Notes under the pieces: generated by a model
The model's database searches: none
Told to the model about the DNA's origin: nothing
The model's input: only the letters and a program-made list of their open reading frames with translations
Part shown: positions 10,311 to 18,446 of the stretch, piece after piece
Position numbering within the stretch: position 1 is the first letter of the stretch
Layout of the letters: each line of letters opens with the position of its first letter
Source of the DNA: Stephanodiscus triporus
Taxonomy: Eukaryota; Bacillariophyta; Thalassiosirophyceae; Thalassiosirales; Thalassiosiraceae
Assembly: GCA_036939755.1 (NCBI GenBank)
Contig: JALLAZ010000251.1
Location: forward strand, 1-18,482
Length of the DNA stretch: 18,482 bases
Reading direction: 5' to 3'
Position numbers and translations under genes: made by a program

Positions 10311-11489
10311 AGACACAAGGACAAGAATGGGTGGATAAGTTTTGGCAAGTAAGCTTAGCAGAAGGAACATATGGTTCATGGTCGACTGCCAATTCTGGCC
10401 AAGGGTAGGATACGGGATCTGCAACAACATCGCCTCCTGGGGAGATTTGAACGGATGTCTGCAAGGGGTGTACTGGCAATTGGTGGCAAGAGGAGGGGTC
10501 TGGCGGACGGCTCCAGTCGGGCTGCGCCAATTAGACCGAGGGTTCTTTGGCATCGGCTGCCCCCACCCAGGGGTGGCATGCTTAGCAGGACAAATATTGA
10601 AACTCCTGGTCCACTATGGGTGCAAATCCGGCGTAGGAATACAAATGCAGGTATCCATGGAATTATTCGCCACAGAGCTCGGTTTATCTCCACAACCCCT
10701 GCAGACTTCGTATACAAGCTATGCCAAGTGCATAGCACACACATGGCTAAAGACAGTTTGGGAGAAAGTGCATAAGTTCAACATTAAGATTGAAATCGCC
10801 CCCTTAGCAATCAAGCCTCCGCGCGAGGGGGATAAATGGTTTATGCAGGCGGTTTGGGACTCTGGCTTCTTCCTACCCGAAGAATGGGCTGCTATTAACA
10901 GATTCCGTTGCCACCAACAGGTGCTCTTTCTCTCAGACATTTTGGATGTGGGAGGAAAAAGCCTGGATAAGAAATACCTCACACCGCGTGGTGAAAACAA
11001 AGAATGGTCCACATTACTTTTCCCCATAGAAAGACCACCGAGGAAACACACGGCGCTTTGGCGGGGAGTGCTGTATTCTCTTGCCCCAAGAGGACGTGTC
11101 CAAAACAGAATCGGTTGGTTCTTACACAAAGGACACAAAGTGTGGGAGTGGAGATTCCACCAGGAGTCCAACCACCTGCTACGCATAGAAGGGGCGGTTA
11201 TGGACGTTTACACTCCTTCCGCTATCCCACTATACTCAAACAGACCGAACTTCTGGACAAGGTCAAGGATAGGGCTACCGGCAGAAGATATTGGCGAGGT
11301 CTGCTCGGTGAGACCCGCCGCCCTGGCAGTCTACAGCATCCTCTCCACAGCAGAGGCTGCCTCCACTCTTCCTCCGCCCCAAAATTTCTGGAGCGCTATT
11401 GCGGAGTGGGGAGAGACATGGCTGTGGGACAACCTCACTATCCAAGGAGACCCACCCTGGCTGGAGGAGGCCATAGCAGACAACTCCCT

Positions 11490-11945
11490 AGTGGCTGTTA
11501 CGGACGGCTCTTATATTAAGGAAATTTATCCTAACCTGAATTCGGCGGCCTTCGTATTCGAGTGCTCAAAAGGACGAGGGCGGTTATGGGGATCCTTCGT
11601 TGAGCACTCGCCTGTCGCAGGTAGTTACCGTGGCGAACTACTTGGACTCATGACAATACACCTGATCTTGCGGGGTGTCAACGCGGTCTCACCAAACTTA
11701 ACCGACTCGGTGCTCATCCTTTCGGACTGCCTAGGTGCCCTAAAGAAAGTCAACGACCTTCCTCCATATCAAATTCCAACCAGGTGCCGACACTCAGACA
11801 TCCTCAAAAACATCATGATCACCTGCAGCGACCTTACCTTCTCCCGGTCCTACTCTCACGTGAAAGCACACCAAGACGATAGTAAGGCGTACACCTCCTT
11901 ACCGCGCGAAACTCAACTCAATTGTCAGATGGACTGCGAAAAGAG
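11490..11945 (+). pseudogene. RNase H domain of ORF2
   Basis: The four acidic residues are present: VTDGSY (Asp codon 11503), YRGELLGL (Glu 11635), LSDCLGAL (Asp 11725) and NCQMDC (Asp 11932). A YSHVKAHQDD segment with the conserved His lies between the last two. The domain removes RNA from the RNA/DNA hybrid and is typical of I-group LINEs. The frameshift near 11937 comes just after the last acidic residue. Confidence 0.8.
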
Positions 11946-12259
11946 CAATTCATGAGTCCCAGGGTCTACAGGACACCCCAATCATACGATTCCCGCTAGA
12001 ACCAATTTGCATGTTTCTCAGGAGAAACAAACTGACGTCCAACGGCGGCGACCAACTAAAGTTTTGGGTTCACAAGCAATTGGCCAGGTCTCATTTTCAC
12101 AAAAAAAATGTCCTCCACACTCATCAATTTGATCTAGTGGACTGGGACTCGGTACACACAGCCCTCCGCAGGGTCCCCCGGATGTTCCAATTATGGGCAT
12201 GTAAACAAGTCATGGACATAATGCCAACGAATGGCAACAGACCATGGGAACGGGACCTC

Positions 12260-12319
12260 TGCCCCCTCTGCCCTAGCTGTGCCCTAGTACCGGAGACGTG
12301 CTCCCACATCCTACTCTGC
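12260..12319 (+). pseudogene. C-terminal Cys/His zinc-binding cluster of ORF2
   Basis: The pattern is Cys-x2-Cys-x2-Cys-x6-Cys-x-His-x4-Cys, in CPLCPSC followed by ETCSHILLC. It resembles the zf-RVT-type cluster near the ORF2 end of many LINEs, thought to help bind RNA or target DNA. The 200 residues after it are acidic near the end and not recognised. Confidence 0.6.
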
Positions 12320-12934
12320 AATAACGTAGGCAGAGTCGAAGTCCTGATGTCATCAATTGACCTACTAGCGTCCTGGTTGGCGGAGGTAGACACCGACCCG
12401 GATCTACGGGAATGCATCATAGAGTACGCAAAAGGGCAGGGGAATCTATCTATGTCAGAAATATGTCTCACGCTTGACCATCGATACCAGCACATGGCAC
12501 GGGATCAGGATACTATTGGTTGGCGGAGGTTCATGAAAGGCATGCTATGCACAAAGATGCGGGTAATCCAAGCCGAGTACACGGCGACCAAAGGCTCCCA
12601 TGTCTCTCCAGTCCAATGGGCCGCCAGGACAGTGATCAAACTACTAGAAGCAACACATGGACAGTGGCTATACCGGTGCATTCAAATTCATGACAAGGTG
12701 CAAGGCACAATTGCGACCCAGCAAAAGGAAGCGCTACAACGGGAAATCGAAGAACAGCAAGACCAGGGTTTTGATGGCTTGCTCGAGGAGGATCAGTTTC
12801 TAGGGGAGGTCAATCTAGAGGATTTGGAAGACACTTCCGGGGACCGACAAGAATACTGGCTGGTGGCGGTGCACGCAGCGAGGGAGGCAGTACGCCTGTG
12901 GGATATGGGCCGGTGTTTAGTTTTTAATTAATTA

Positions 12935-13061
12935 CCCTAATCTTACAGGGAGACAGGCTTTAAAAAATAGCCTTTCATCCCAAGACAATAAGTCTTGAAG
13001 GAGAGTTGCCCTCTCATGCGGTTCCGACTGCGACGCTGTTTGGTGGCTTCACCCTCGGCGT
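12935..13061 (+). other. Hairpin-rich 3' UTR of the retrotransposon
   Basis: Starting 4 bases after the ORF2 stop, short stems follow one another: CCCT/AGGG (12935-12950), AGGCT/AGCCT (12955-12973), CAAGAC/GTCTTG with a 5-base loop (12981-12997), GAGAG/CTCTC (13001-13015), GCGG/CTGC with a G-U pair (13018-13031), and a nested helix ACGCTG/CGGCGT enclosing GGTG-GCTT-CACC (13033-13061). LINE reverse transcriptases often recognise 3' stem-loops. That role here is inferred. Confidence 0.5.
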
Positions 13062-13129
13062 ATAAAGACCCCTTCAAAGGTGCTAACGGTCTAGGTAGTA
13101 TTAACTGTTACCTAAAATTTCTTAAGTTG

Positions 13130-13149
13130 TTTTGTTTTGTTTTGTTTTG
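13130..13149 (+). repeat. (TTTTG)4 tail, likely element 3' end
   Basis: Four perfect TTTTG copies follow the 3' UTR. Short tandem repeats at the 3' end are common in LINEs that lack poly(A). An alternative reading is a pyrimidine-rich tract of a splice acceptor, since TTGTAG follows and ends at 13158. Confidence 0.6.
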
Positions 13150-13277
13150 TGGTTGTAGGTGGATAGAGGTGGAGGTCGAAAGGCGAGTTGGTTGTGTGAT
13201 TTGACCGATGTGGGGACTGCACCATCCACTCTACGATCCCAACACAAAAACAACGAAAAAAAAGACGAAAAGCCACC

Positions 13278-15498
13278 ATGCCCGCCCGTCCCCCCCCGCC
13301 CTCCCCCTACCGGATCGGATCGGCATTCTCCGTCATGTACATCGCGTTGCGATTGGGCACGTCGAATATCAATCCCATATCCGACTGCGACGAGGTTTAC
13401 AATTACTGGGAGCCGCTCCACTTCGTTCTGTACGGGACGTGAGTTTTTTTTTTTTCGTTTTCGTCGTCGTCGTCGCTCGTCGGTCGTTTCGACCGAACGA
13501 TCGTCTCTTGCGCTCTCCGTCATACCTATTTATCGCGCCTTCGCTCCTTTTTTTTTCCTTCCTCGAGACGACCGCGGCACTCACGCCCACACGCCCGCGC
13601 CTCCCCCCCCCCCCCCTCCCTCTCTCTCCCTCCCCGAAACCCCGCGGCACAGGGGGATGCAAACTTGGGAATATTCCCCCCTGTACGCATTGCGAACGTA
13701 CGCCTACCTCCTGCCCATGGCGGCCGTCGCGACTGTCCTCCGACGTCTGCTCGACGTCCTCCCCCCCTCCCTGATTCGAATGCTTTCGTCGTCATTGACG
13801 TGGACGTCGACGTCGGGGGCGATCGCGGGAATGACGACGACGACCGCGTCGTCGTCGTCGTTGGGGGGGGACGACAAGCCCCTGCTCTTCGCGCTCCTCC
13901 GTTCGACTATCTCCCTCCTGTCGTGCGTGTCGGAATTGTCGTTCCTCGACGCGATACACGACGTGTGGTGCGGGGATGATACGCGCCTGTCCCACTGGAC
14001 GGCGTTCGTCTCGCTGACGTCGACGGGATCGCACGTTTCCGGTCCGGCGTTCCTCCCCTCGTCGTCCGTCGCGACGCTGTGGAGGTGGAGCGCGTCGTGC
14101 GGCATGCGCGGACGTCACGGACTCGCGATACTTTGCGGACTCCTTTCGACAATCGCGGTCGGGTGGCCGTTCTGCGCGGCGATATTCGCGCCGACGGGGA
14201 TCGTCGCGCTGTACGACGCCGCATTCGGCGGGGAGGGGGAGGAGAAGACGAACGACGGCGGCGGTCGTCGTCGTCGGTGGGGGAAGAAGGCACCGCGCGT
14301 CGGTCCGGCCTTGACGGTCCTCCTCCGTACGTCCGTCCACGCCGTCGCGATCCAGGTCGTAGTCTCCATCGTCGATCGCGTTTACTACGGACGTTTCGTC
14401 TGCCCCAATTGGAACATCTTCGTTTACAACGCGCGATCGGGCGGGGACGAGCTATACGGCACCGAGCCGATCTCGTACTACGTCCGGAACCTCCTACTCA
14501 ATTTCAACTACGTCGCGTTATTGGGCGTCGCGTCCGTACCGATCGCGTCGCTGTCTTGGACGATCGGGAGCCGTCCTCCGGCGCGGGTTGGGGTCGCGGC
14601 GTTGCTTCTTTCGGTACTCTCGCCGATGTACGTGTGGATGGCCGCAATATTCCCCCGGCCGCACAAGGAGGAGCGTTTCCTCTTCCCGATCTACCCGATG
14701 ATATGCCTCGGGGCGGCGACGACCGTGGGGGAGGTCCTGCGCCTGACGACCGACGCGATGTTCCCGCGTACGAGGAATGCGCGGAGGGACGGCGTCGTCG
14801 TCGTCGGTTGCGGCGGCGGCGAGGGCCGGGGAGGAGGGGAGAACGACCGCCGCGGATCGCTCCTCCTCGGACTCGCCCTCCTCGCGCCCTCGGCGATGAT
14901 CTCCGTCTCCCGATCGGCGGCCCTGCGCCGTAACTACTCGGCCCCGTTGGCGATATATCGCGACCTGTTCTACCACGCGTCGACGTCGGCGGCGGCGGCG
15001 GCGGCGGCGGTTTCGGACGACCCCGTACGGGCAGCGACGTACGTGTGCACCGCAGGCGAATGGCACAGGTTCCCGTCGTCGTTCTTCCTCCCCCCGAATC
15101 ACCGGCTGGGGTTCCTGAGATCGTCCTTCGATGGGCAGCTGCCGCAGCCGTTCACCGAGTACGGATCGAGGATGGAGAGCCTCGGCGTGCAGGCCGGGAA
15201 ATTCAACGACGTCAATCGGGAAGAGACGGATCGATACGTCGACATCGGCATGTGCTCGTACGTCGTGGAGTTGGTGCCGCCGCTCGACTCCGACGATGAC
15301 GATCGTCGTCGGGACGTTCCCGAGTGCCTGCGATACATGGAATCGGACCCCTCTGCTGGTTCTTGGAAACTGTTGGCCTCTCGCGAGTACCTCGACGCGG
15401 AGTCGACGTCACCAATTCACCGTATACTGTACATTCCATTTGTAGGGGGTGACAGGATCGCCTTCGGGGGATACAATTTGTATGTGAAGGATGTGTAG
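13278..15498 (+). CDS. ALG9: ALG9, dolichyl-P-Man alpha-1,2-mannosyltransferase
   Basis: Exons are 13278-13438 and 13653-15498, giving 668 residues. ALG9 is a multi-pass ER membrane enzyme of family GT22. It transfers mannose from dolichyl-phosphate-mannose to the lumenal lipid-linked N-glycan precursor in alpha-1,2 linkage. The first lumenal loop holds SDCDEVYNYWEPLHF (Asp36, Asp38, Glu39), followed across the intron by GMQTWEYSPLYALRTYAYLL. PRPHKEERFLFPIYP lies at about 388-402. All three are hallmarks of this family rather than ALG12 or PIGB. The ATG at 13278 has a good context (GCCACCATGC) and starts just before the first hydrophobic segment. Diatom-style low-complexity insertions (Ser/Thr/Asp, a Gly-Arg loop, an Ala run) lengthen it beyond the roughly 550-610 residues I expect for the family. 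The retrotransposon ends about 130 bp upstream. Confidence 0.93.
13439..13652 (+). other. ALG9 intron
   Basis: Donor GTGAGT and acceptor GGCACAG, 214 bp, containing poly-T and poly-C runs. It splits the Thr codon in LYGTGMQTWEYS. Reading through meets TGA immediately at the donor, so splicing is needed. Confidence 0.92.
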
Positions 15499-15718
15499 TG
15501 GTATCCTGACCCAGCTATCCGTAGATATCCAGTTTCTGTCCCCACTGCTTTGTCATGCCAAGCCATATATGGTATCCTTGTGTCGGAATGCTTCAGTAAG
15601 ATCAAGACCATGAAAAATCACTGTCCTCTACCTCGCAGTCTTGGACACACAATCGGATGAGTCATGGTCTTGGCACGTCTACTCTTGGTCTTATACTTAC
15701 TGCACACGCACGACACTC

Positions 15719-15724
15719 AATAAA
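15719..15724 (+). promoter_or_regulatory. Candidate poly(A) signal AATAAA
   Basis: AATAAA lies about 220 bases after the ALG9 stop and 34 before the next ATG at 15758. It may end the ALG9 transcript. The 15499-15757 spacer otherwise shows no gene. Motif evidence only. Confidence 0.3.
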
Positions 15725-15757
15725 ATTGGCCAGGATAAGCATCATTTGCCGACAAAA

Positions 15758-16327
15758 ATGAGTTGTCCTGTGCATAACATCATGAACATGGAATGGATCG
15801 ACTCGCTAGAACCTCTACCGTGGAGAACCGGCTTAATAACAGCCACATACTCTGCCTGTCAGCATCATTGCCAACAAAATGCCAGTCAGTCCATCCCCGC
15901 CCCTGGTCGCTTCGACGTCGTCGCTGGCCGAGGACAGGGCATTCTACGACTTCCTGGAAATGAGATGTACAGAGATTTGGTGTGTATGAATAAGCGTATT
16001 TATGCCAGATGCCACAAACATGACAAGCGAAAAGTATCCAAGGGAATTGTTGACGCGATACGCGAACTCGGTGGCAGATTCCTAGAATGCAACGAGCAAT
16101 CTCAAACTTACCACGATATTGGCCATAAGAAGGCATTGGACAAAACCAGTCAAGCCCTGCGCGAGGGTCTAAGGACCATCCGGCTGCAGATTTACTCCGA
16201 TTTGGCAGCAGGTCGGCCCCAGACTGAATTGGAAGAACATTTGCTAGGGTCATTCAATGCCTCACTTCCCGCGGAGAGGTACTTTGAAGTTTCTGTCCAA
16301 ATGTTACAATCTCTGAACAATGCTTGA
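15758..16327 (+). CDS. DUF6824-domain protein (189 aa)
   Basis: The reading frame is open from about 15641, but the first ATG in it is at 15758, in the context ACAAAAATGA. ATGs at 15782 and 15788 are also possible starts. The DUF6824 domain spans about residues 51-142: FDVVAGRGQGILRLPGN, a YARCHKHDKRKVSKGIV basic stretch, GGRFLE, then an acid/Ala helix ending in SQALREGL. From memory this domain is enriched in diatom proteins and its biochemical role is unknown. The basic central helix would suit nucleic-acid binding, which is speculation. The C-terminus (residues 143-189) is helical and acidic. No membrane segment or signal peptide is evident. An upstream exon cannot be excluded. Confidence 0.75.
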   Translation: MSCPVHNIMNMEWIDSLEPLPWRTGLITATYSACQHHCQQNASQSIPAPGRFDVVAGRGQGILRLPGNEMYRDLVCMNKRIYARCHKHDKRKVSKGIVDAIRELGGRFLECNEQSQTYHDIGHKKALDKTSQALREGLRTIRLQIYSDLAAGRPQTELEEHLLGSFNASLPAERYFEVSVQMLQSLNNA

Positions 16328-16338
16328 TGAAGATGATG

Positions 16339-16346
16339 TATAAAAG
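16339..16346 (+). promoter_or_regulatory. TATAAAAG sequence without a downstream gene
   Basis: A perfect TATAAAAG lies 11 bases after the DUF6824 stop, in the spacer between convergent genes. No ORF follows on the plus strand. No tRNA box B or U6-like sequence was seen in 16347-16541. It may be chance in AT-rich sequence. Confidence 0.2.
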
Positions 16347-16511
16347 GCAGGTACAATAACACGCCAGCCCATAATGTCAGACCTGTCTGTGAAAGGCATT
16401 CTTAGTAATGTATTGCGCAGGGGGCGGTCAGAAAGATTGGTACAGTGGTGGATATTTTTCTATTCGGCTTAATTTTATAAAGAAGGCAATATTTTAACAC
16501 TCGCTCTTCTT

Positions 16512-16517
16512 AATAAA
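16512..16517 (+). promoter_or_regulatory. Candidate poly(A) signal for the DUF6824 gene
   Basis: AATAAA lies on the plus strand about 185 bases after the DUF6824 stop, just before the convergent minus-strand gene. Motif evidence only. Confidence 0.35.
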
Positions 16518-16527
16518 AATACCCCCA

Positions 16528-16572
16528 AAGGGTCGGCTCATTCACGATTGAATGATCACTGCCCGAACCCTT
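16528..16572. other. Long imperfect hairpin between convergent genes
   Basis: The outer arms are AAGGGT-CGG (16528-16536) and CCG-A-ACCCTT (16563-16572), with one bulged A. The inner arm TCATTCA (16538-16544) pairs perfectly with TGAATGA (16549-16555) around a CGAT loop. It contains the stop codon of the minus-strand gene. It could form in transcripts from either strand. Confidence 0.5.
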
Positions 16573-18332
16573 CTTCTCAATCCACGCTCGTAAGATAGCC
16601 TTCGCCTTTCAATCTTATGGTGTCCATCGCCATCCTCGGTGATCATCGCATCGCGTCGCCATCGTCGACGTTTGCCGCTCCCCGCGATTATTCCATTCAC
16701 GAGGCAATCGGTGGCCACCTGCACCGCCTCGCTCGGAGAAAGAGTGCCAAGATAGGCACGTACGTCGGCGTTGTCGACTACGAAATCATCGTCGCCGTCG
16801 TCGCGTCCTCCTTCCTCCGCCGACCGTCCATGAACGTCGTCGCGTCGTCGTTCGTCGTCGACGACGCCGCCGCCGCCGCCGCCGCAGTCCCGTTCCTCCT
16901 CCGTCGACGACGCGACCCGTTCCCTCCCCATCCAATCGCGCACGCGTCGCAACAATTCCGATTCGGCCCGCGCGCCCCCCCTCCCGACCCCGGAAGCTTC
17001 CGTCCTCCAGAATTGTCCTGTGGGGTCGACCCGCCAAAGGATCAGCGCGTCGCCCCGCGGTCCTGGGGGCCGTCGCACATTGCCGCCACCGCCGCGTCTG
17101 CGCTCGCGATCGAATGCACGGGACGGACCGTCGCGCGATCCTACGGCCAGGAGGGAGCTCTTTCGTTCGTCGACGATAATCCCCACAAATAGTGGGGGGG
17201 GGGGGGGGGGGGACAAGAAGGCGCGTGAGACGACGCAACGAACGCGATGCCGCCGCAGCGCCCAAAACTCGTCTCTCTCAACTACCCTCTCACTCCCAAC
17301 TCGAACACGCACACTCACCGATAGCATCCGACCGTACCTCCCCCCCAGGGTCTGCGTCGAGACCTGCGCGATGTCCGCGACGCGCCTTGCCAACGACGTG
17401 GCGTCCACGCCCGACGCCCCCCCTCCCCCCGACGCCGACGCCCCGTCGTCGTCGTCGTCGTCGAATCCCCCCCGTAGACCCTCGAGCGAATGCGACACGA
17501 ACCAGCCCAGTCCGCCGTCGTCGTTCGCGTACGACGCCAGCGCCACCTCGATCGCCCTTCGAAGTAGCATCGCCGAGTCGATCGATTTGCCCCCCGCGCC
17601 GACGACGAGGGTCGGCGAAAGGATGGCGATCGGCGCCGAAGAAGAAGACGACGACGACGACGCGGGACCGTCGTCGACGTCGTCGTCGTCGTCGTCGATC
17701 GCCAGCGGCAAGACGTGGCGACGCCTCGATGTCGTCGTCGTCGTCGTCGTCATCGCGCCGCCGCCGCCGCCGCCGCCGCCGCTCTCGTTGGTCGCGTACC
17801 GTTCGATTACGACGCCTTCGTCGGCCGAGGCGGCTCCCTCCCGTTTCATCCCCCGCGGCGCGACGACCTCGGTCGAGTCGCGGGAGTCGACGTCGACGTC
17901 GAGGCCATCGTCGTCGTTATCGTCGTCGTCGTCGCGGAGGGAACGACGACGACGACGACGACGACCTCCTCCTCCTCGATGAAGGTACGGACTCCTCGGG
18001 CCGATGCCGACCATCACTGCGAATTCCTCCTCGTCGTCGTCGTCGTCGTCGTGGTCGTCGTCAGCGCCTACGCGATCCCCGCCCTCGACGACGACCGATC
18101 GCCCCCCTCCTCCTCGCCCCCCTCCTCCCCCTCGACGACGACGACTACTACTACGACGACAGCGCATCGCGAGGACGGACGACGACGACGACTCCTCGTC
18201 CCCATCATCGTCGTCTACGCCGTCGTCGTCGTCGTTGTCGTCGTCCGCGCCGTCGATCGTCGTCGTCATCATCATCGCCTCCCGCGCGACCCGCTCGACG
18301 CCGTGGAGTCGTCCGCCGGGCGCGAAGACCGT
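16542..18332 (-). CDS. Divergent proteasome alpha-subunit-like protein, 5' end unresolved
   Basis: The frame is open from the right side of the window to TGA at 16542-16544. A methionine run begins at 18275, but the upstream codons 18332-18276 encode TVFAPGGRLHGVERVAREA. This fits the N-terminal helix signature of 20S alpha subunits and is closest in pattern to the PSMA1 type. The true start is therefore further upstream, and no ATG exists in frame up to 18482, so a 5' exon is likely. Other alpha-like segments are LARRVADIAQVSTQ, LILWRVDPTGQFWRTEASGVGRG (split by line of sight into strand and helix) and LSPSEAVQVATDCLVNG. Between them lie runs of Asp, Ser, Gly, Arg and Thr, making at least 596 residues against about 230-260 in ordinary alpha subunits. 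A GTGAGT donor-like site and a C19 tract in the coding strand raise the chance of an unrecognised intron near 17190-17320. Confidence 0.6.
   Translation of the reverse strand, partial: TVFAPGGRLHGVERVAREAMMMTTTIDGADDDNDDDDGVDDDDGDEESSSSSVLAMRCRRSSSRRRRGGGGGRGGGGRSVVVEGGDRVGADDDHDDDDDDEEEFAVMVGIGPRSPYLHRGGGGRRRRRRRSLRDDDDDNDDDGLDVDVDSRDSTEVVAPRGMKREGAASADEGVVIERYATNESGGGGGGGGAMTTTTTTTSRRRHVLPLAIDDDDDDVDDGPASSSSSSSSAPIAILSPTLVVGAGGKSIDSAMLLRRAIEVALASYANDDGGLGWFVSHSLEGLRGGFDDDDDDGASASGGGGASGVDATSLARRVADIAQVSTQTLGGRYGRMLSVSVRVRVGSERVVERDEFWALRRHRVRCVVSRAFLSPPPPPPLFVGIIVDERKSSLLAVGSRDGPSRAFDRERRRGGGGNVRRPPGPRGDALILWRVDPTGQFWRTEASGVGRGGARAESELLRRVRDWMGRERVASSTEEERDCGGGGGGVVDDERRRDDVHGRSAEEGGRDDGDDDFVVDNADVRAYLGTLSPSEAVQVATDCLVNGIIAGSGKRRRWRRDAMITEDGDGHHKIERRRLSYERGLRRRVRAVIIQS
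17194..17212 (+). repeat. Poly-G run of 19 bases
   Basis: Nineteen consecutive G on the plus strand read as a poly-Pro tract in the minus-strand proteasome-like frame. Homopolymers this long are prone to length error in sequencing and in vivo, so the frame across it is uncertain. Confidence 0.9.
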
Positions 18333-18446
18333 AGGGGGGAGGGGGGCGTATCGCCGGGCCTCCTCCTCCTCGTCCCCCCCCCTCCCCGCCCGCGACGACG
18401 ACGACGAATGACGACGATGGGAAAGAGGTGGTCGCGACGACGACGA

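Larger units (their letters stand above)
6906..12931 (+). pseudogene. Retrotransposon ORF2 polyprotein (EEP, RT, RNase H), degraded
   Basis: ORF2 begins at the ATG at 6906, inside the last codons of ORF1, and ends at TAA 12929-12931. An intact version would be near 2000 residues. The frame changes near 6985, 7440, 7992, 8510, 9310, 10290, 10340 and 11937. In-frame TGA stops lie at 8731-8733 and 9849-9851. Each break joins segments that continue the same protein, for example LIYEM to NGISN and NEHI to YRKALGK. The product would nick target DNA, prime reverse transcription there and remove template RNA. Catalytic residues of all three enzyme domains survive, so decay looks recent compared with loss of domain sequence. 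Confidence 0.85.
5046..13150 (+). mobile_element. Decayed LINE-like non-LTR retrotransposon
   Basis: It has two overlapping ORFs. ORF2 holds EEP endonuclease, reverse transcriptase, RNase H and a C-terminal Cys/His cluster in that order, followed by a hairpin-rich 3' UTR and a (TTTTG)4 tail. No long terminal repeats, integrase or protease were seen, which argues against an LTR element. The domain order fits I-group LINEs that carry RNase H. Boundaries are approximate: the left edge is set at the first plausible ORF1 ATG and the right edge at the end of the TTTTG repeats. I found no convincing target-site duplication. The copy is inactive: ORF1 needs three frame changes and ORF2 about eight, with two further in-frame TGA stops. 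Confidence 0.85.

Noticed and set aside
5000..13170. Target-site duplication or LTRs flanking the element
   Set aside because: No direct repeat longer than about 7 bases was found by eye between the left (4345-5050) and right (13150-13200) flanks, and no long terminal repeats exist.
13159..13277. ALG9 frame open upstream of the ATG and through the intron
   Set aside because: The long open frame includes the intron and 5' leader in the exon 2 frame. The real N-terminus lies in exon 1 in another frame and joins exon 2 by a clean GT-AG splice.
15881..15990. Alternative ATG frame at the DUF6824 gene start
   Set aside because: The frame ends after about 36 codons and does not reach the DUF6824 domain.
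16347..16541. tRNA or U6-type RNA gene after the TATAAAAG at 16339
   Set aside because: No A/B box pair, cloverleaf or U6-like core could be made out.
17020..18411. Long plus-strand ORFs rich in Arg, Ser and Pro opposite the proteasome-like gene
   Set aside because: They are translations of GTC/GAC-type repeats in shadow frames. Only the minus-strand frame shows alpha-subunit motifs.
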